DNA of 64,000 nt from Amycolatopsis vancoresmycina. Lineage in GTDB: Bacteria; Actinomycetota; Actinomycetes; Mycobacteriales; Pseudonocardiaceae. Each line of letters begins with the position of its first letter. The first letter of the stretch is position 1. The notes under the pieces were generated by a model. That model ran no database searches. It was not told the origin of the DNA and was given only the letters and a program-made list of their open reading frames with translations. This document shows, piece after piece, positions 61,573-64,000 of this stretch. A program made the position numbers and the translations under genes. The stretch spans positions 376,493-440,492 of the forward strand of contig NZ_JNYY01000014.1 of the NCBI RefSeq assembly GCF_000716785.1, given 5' to 3'.

Positions 61573-61589
61573 TTTGAGCGATCGCTCAA
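61573..61589. promoter_or_regulatory. TetR-type palindrome 2
   Basis: TTTGAGCGATCGCTCAA (61573-61589) contains a perfect 16-bp palindrome (61574-61589). It lies between the divergent SRPBCC and mpg genes and repeats the TTGAGC half-sites of the first site, as expected for two operators of one TetR regulator. Confidence 0.78.
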
Positions 61590-61632
61590 GGGTTAGGGTG
61601 GTCGCGCCAGACAGCCGAAGAGAGGACCCCGT

Positions 61633-62271
61633 TTGAGCGGCGACGCAGGCCGGTTGTTCACCCGCGACGAACTCGCACTGGACCCGGTCGACCTGGCCCA
61701 CCTGCTGCTCGGCTCGGTCCTGGAGGCCGACGGGCCCGACGGCACGGTCGGCGTCCGGCTGGTCGAGGTCGAGGCCTACCGCGGCGAGGACGACCCGGCG
61801 TCGCACTGCTACCGCGGCCGGACCCCGCGCAACGCCGTCATGTGGGGGCCGGCGGGGCACCTGTACGTCTACTTCGTCTACGGCATGCACTTCTGCGCGA
61901 ACATCGTCGGCTCGCACGACGGCGTGGCCGGCGCGGTGCTGCTGCGCGCCGGCGAAGTCGTCGAAGGCCTCGACGTCGTCCGCAAGCGGCGGCCGTCCGC
62001 GCGGGGGACCGGCGAGCTCGCGAAGGGCCCGGCCATCCTGACGTCGGTGCTGCGCATCGACCGCGCGCAGAACGGCGTCGACCTCACCGACCCCGCCTCA
62101 CCGGTCCGGCTGCGCGCCGGCGAGCGCGTGCCGGTGGAGCGGATCCGCTCCGGGCCCCGCGTCGGCGTCGCGATGGCCATGGACACGCCCTGGCGCTTCT
62201 GGGACGGCGCGTCCGCGGCCGTGTCGACCTACCGCCGCGGTGGGAAGCGGCGGGTCCGACCCGCCAGTTAG
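61633..62271 (+). CDS. mpg: DNA-3-methyladenine glycosylase (AAG/MPG type)
   Basis: 212 residues. It starts near LFTRDELALDPVDLAHLLLG, then VGVRLVEVEAYRGEDDPASH (catalytic Glu in EVEAY), YRGRTPRNAVMWGPAGHLYV and YFVYGMHFCANIV, and GELAKGPAILTSVLRIDRAQ. This is the AAG family of alkyladenine glycosylases, which flip out 3-methyladenine and hypoxanthine. TTG 61633 follows GAGGA. It has its own divergent promoter beneath TetR palindromes, unusual for a repair gene. mpg-tyrS order is conserved in actinobacteria. Confidence 0.95.
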   Translation: MSGDAGRLFTRDELALDPVDLAHLLLGSVLEADGPDGTVGVRLVEVEAYRGEDDPASHCYRGRTPRNAVMWGPAGHLYVYFVYGMHFCANIVGSHDGVAGAVLLRAGEVVEGLDVVRKRRPSARGTGELAKGPAILTSVLRIDRAQNGVDLTDPASPVRLRAGERVPVERIRSGPRVGVAMAMDTPWRFWDGASAAVSTYRRGGKRRVRPAS

Positions 62272-62303
62272 TCGGTTGACCAGGTGCGGGAGGATCTACA
62301 GGC

Positions 62304-63578
62304 GTGAGCGAACACATCCTCGACGAGCTGTCCTGGCGCGGCCTGATCGCGCAGTCCACCGACATCGACGCCCTCCGGCGCGAGCTCGACCAGGGTCCCG
62401 TGACGCTCTATTGCGGTTTCGACCCCACCGCGCCCAGCCTGCACGCCGGCAACCTCGTCCCGCTGCTCATGCTCAAGCGCTTCCAGCGCGCCGGGCACCG
62501 GCCGATCGTGCTGGCCGGCGGCGCGACCGGGATGATCGGCGACCCGCGCGACACCGGGGAACGCACGCTGAACACCCTCGACGTCGTCGCCGAGTGGGCC
62601 GGGCGCATCCGCGGCCAGCTCGAACGGTTCGTCGACTTCGACGACTCGCCGACCGGCGCGATCGTGGAGAACAACCTCAACTGGACCGGGCAGCAGACCG
62701 CGCTGGAGTTCCTGCGCGACGTCGGGAAGCACTTCTCGATCAACGTCATGCTGAACCGGGAGACGGTGAAGCGACGGCTCGAGGGCGACGGCATGTCGTA
62801 CACCGAGTTCAGCTACCTGCTGCTGCAGTCGCAGGACTACCAGCAGCTCTACCGGCAGTACGGCTGCAAGCTGCAGGTCGGCGGGTCCGACCAGTGGGGC
62901 AACCTCGTCGGCGGGGTCGACCTGATCCGCCGGACCGAGGGCGCGAGCGTGCACGCGCTGACCGCGCCGCTGGTCACCGACGCCGAGGGGCGCAAGTTCG
63001 GCAAGTCCACCGGCGGCGGCAACCTCTGGCTCGACCCGGAGATGACCTCGCCGTACGCCTGGTACCAGTACTTCGTCAATGTGGGTGACGCCGACGTGGT
63101 CCGTTACCTGCGGATGTTCACCTTCCTCGACCAGGAGGAGATCGCCGCGCTGGCGGAGGACACCGAACAGCGTCCCCACCTGCGGGCCGCGCAGAAGCGG
63201 CTGGCGGAGGAGTTCACCACGCTGGTGCACGGCGAGGAGCAGACGCGGCAGGTGATCAACGCCAGCCAGGCGCTGTTCGGCCGCGGCGAGCTCGGCGAAC
63301 TGGACGAACGCACCCTCGACGCGGCGATGGCCGAGGTGCCGAACGGCAAGGTCGACCCGGCGGGCGAGCCGACGATCGTCGACCTGCTGCTCGCCGGGGG
63401 ACTGGTGGACAGCAAGGGCGCCGCGCGGCGCACCCTCAAGGAGGGCGGCGCGTACGTCAACAACGTGAAGATCGCGGACGAGGAATGGAAGCCGGCCCGC
63501 GAGGACGCCCTCCACGGCAAGTGGCTCGTCGTCCGCAAGGGCAAGCGCAACGTCGCCGGCGTCGCGCTCGGCGGCTGA
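62304..63578 (+). CDS. tyrS: Tyrosyl-tRNA synthetase
   Basis: A 424-residue class I synthetase. HIGH-like motif TAPSLHAGNLVPLLMLKRFQ, tyrosine pocket YCGFDPTAP and QSQDYQQLYRQYGCKLQVGG, and KMSKS-like GRKFGKSTGGG. The C-terminal S4-like RNA-binding domain reads GLVDSKGAARRTLKEGGAYV. GTG 62304 has GGGAGGATC upstream, and the N-terminus ILDELSWRGLIAQSTDID is standard. A hairpin follows at 63590-63649. Confidence 0.97.
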   Translation: MSEHILDELSWRGLIAQSTDIDALRRELDQGPVTLYCGFDPTAPSLHAGNLVPLLMLKRFQRAGHRPIVLAGGATGMIGDPRDTGERTLNTLDVVAEWAGRIRGQLERFVDFDDSPTGAIVENNLNWTGQQTALEFLRDVGKHFSINVMLNRETVKRRLEGDGMSYTEFSYLLLQSQDYQQLYRQYGCKLQVGGSDQWGNLVGGVDLIRRTEGASVHALTAPLVTDAEGRKFGKSTGGGNLWLDPEMTSPYAWYQYFVNVGDADVVRYLRMFTFLDQEEIAALAEDTEQRPHLRAAQKRLAEEFTTLVHGEEQTRQVINASQALFGRGELGELDERTLDAAMAEVPNGKVDPAGEPTIVDLLLAGGLVDSKGAARRTLKEGGAYVNNVKIADEEWKPAREDALHGKWLVVRKGKRNVAGVALGG

Positions 63579-63589
63579 GCGGCTCCGAC

Positions 63590-63649
63590 GGCCCGAAACA
63601 GGGCCCTGACCTGCGGGAACGCGGTTAAGGGACCCCCCTGTTTCGGGCC
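63590..63649 (+). terminator. Long-loop inverted repeat after tyrS
   Basis: A 14-bp perfect stem (63590-63603 with 63636-63649) around a 32-base loop, 12 bases after the tyrS stop. It probably separates tyrS from the rRNA operon; there is no T tract. Confidence 0.65.
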
Positions 63650-63923
63650 TCCTCCGGGGGTGTAAAGTTCTCCAAGTCGCCAGGGAAACCGGGTGGCCAC
63701 CGGGACACGAACCAAGCTCTCGCGGATCGCGATTGAGTGGGTGTCCCACCAAAAACTGCTAGGAATGACTCGCTTCGAGCGAGCCGCTTGAGTGCGGTGA
63801 ACTCGGGGTGTGTTGCTTGAGAACTCAACAGTGTGCTAGTGAACTAAGCCAGTAGAGCTTATATGAAACCCCCTCGTCGGGGTTTGCTTTGAGAGCAATA
63901 CATTTGCCTCGATTAAACTGTTC
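63650..63923 (+). promoter_or_regulatory. rRNA operon promoter and leader region
   Basis: Gene-free sequence ahead of 16S rRNA. TAAAGT (63663-63668) could be a -10 box. TGTTGCTTGAGAACTCAACA (63811-63830) is the leader motif seen before actinobacterial rRNA genes and associated with antitermination and processing. A short hairpin with AAACCCC/GGGGTTT arms lies at 63866-63885. Confidence 0.65.
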
Positions 63924-64000
63924 ATTGTTGGAGAGTTTGATCCTGGCTCAGGACGAACGCTGGCGGCGTGCTTAACACATGCAAGTGGGGATGAGTGGCG
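63924..64000 (+). rRNA. rrs: 16S ribosomal RNA, 5' end (cut by window)
   Basis: The universal 5' sequence GAGAGTTTGATCCTGGCTCA (63931-63950) is followed by GGACGAACGCTGGCGGCGTG and the conserved ACACATGCAAGT. Directly after that, GGGGATGAGTGGCG appears where about 30 further bases of the V1 helix are normally found. The mature end near 63924 is estimated. Confidence 0.95.

Noticed and set aside
63663..63668. Definite rRNA promoter
   Set aside because: TAAAGT is only a candidate -10; no convincing -35 at 17-19 bases was found, so it is mentioned only within the leader region.

Overview
This is chromosomal DNA from a high-GC actinomycete, most likely Pseudonocardiaceae and close to Amycolatopsis. 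That placement is inferred, not measured. It rests on the strong GC bias at third codon positions, frequent GTG/TTG starts, ATGA/GTGA-coupled operons, a SigL/RslA-type sigma/anti-sigma pair, and the uvrA - infC-rpmI-rplT - pheST - argCJBDFR..H - mpg-tyrS order also seen in actinobacteria such as Mycobacterium. The window ends about 77 bases into a 16S rRNA gene. No tRNA, CRISPR array, insertion sequence or prophage is visible.

Layout. 1-4.8 kb: a terminator, a 14-codon mini-ORF with a GC hairpin, a hypothetical protein, a DUF1684 protein, an AMIN-like exported protein and a UvrD-type helicase. 4.8-7.1 kb: a lower-GC patch with one DNA methyltransferase fused to an Mrr-like nuclease domain, probably acquired. 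7.1-10.8 kb: small regulators and small unknown proteins, cutA, and two genes that each look broken by a single-base shift. 10.8-15.7 kb: an MBL hydrolase, a membrane acyltransferase and uvrA. 15.7-20.9 kb: two lipoproteins, an ECF sigma/anti-sigma pair with a textbook SigL-type promoter upstream, an SRPBCC protein, and an MFS pump divergent from its HxlR-type regulator. 20.9-24.6 kb: dctA and a CitA/CitB-type two-component system. 24.7-26.5 kb: an M64 metallopeptidase.

26.5-32.1 kb: an amino-sugar operon laid out like dasABCD (binding protein, two permeases, GH20 hexosaminidase), preceded by a lactonase gene with a DasR-type dre palindrome in front. 32.1-38.6 kb: two divergent operons for D-amino-acid handling (GntP permease, N-acyl-D-amino-acid deacylase, D-threonine-aldolase-like enzyme; PfkB kinase, IclR regulator, RidA). 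38.6-40.3 kb: ACC deaminase and a GntR-family regulator whose likely operator covers its own start codon. 40.5-47.9 kb: core translation genes, with an ATC start for infC and a probable CTG start for the following RNA methyltransferase. 47.9-48.2 kb: a 21-bp tandem repeat array. 48.2-52.7 kb: an AlkD-like protein, an exported alpha/beta hydrolase, a small DNA-binding-like protein, a 69-bp direct repeat and a WYL regulator.

52.8-60.3 kb: the arginine operon argC-J-B-D-F-R-(argG-like fragment)-H, with a promoter and ARG-box-like sequence that suggest a leaderless argC message. Where argG would be expected there is an intact 85-codon ORF that resembles two joined pieces of the ArgG C-terminal domain. 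60.2-63.6 kb: a TetR regulator, a truncated SRPBCC gene merged with the tail of another gene, mpg and tyrS, with two TetR-type palindromes in the divergent promoter region. 63.6-64 kb: the rRNA leader and the start of a 16S gene that appears to lack most of the V1 helix.

The most notable points are the argG-derived mini-gene, the methyltransferase-nuclease fusion, the missing 16S V1 helix, the non-ATG/GTG/TTG starts in the infC region, the SigL and dre sites, and the tandem repeats.
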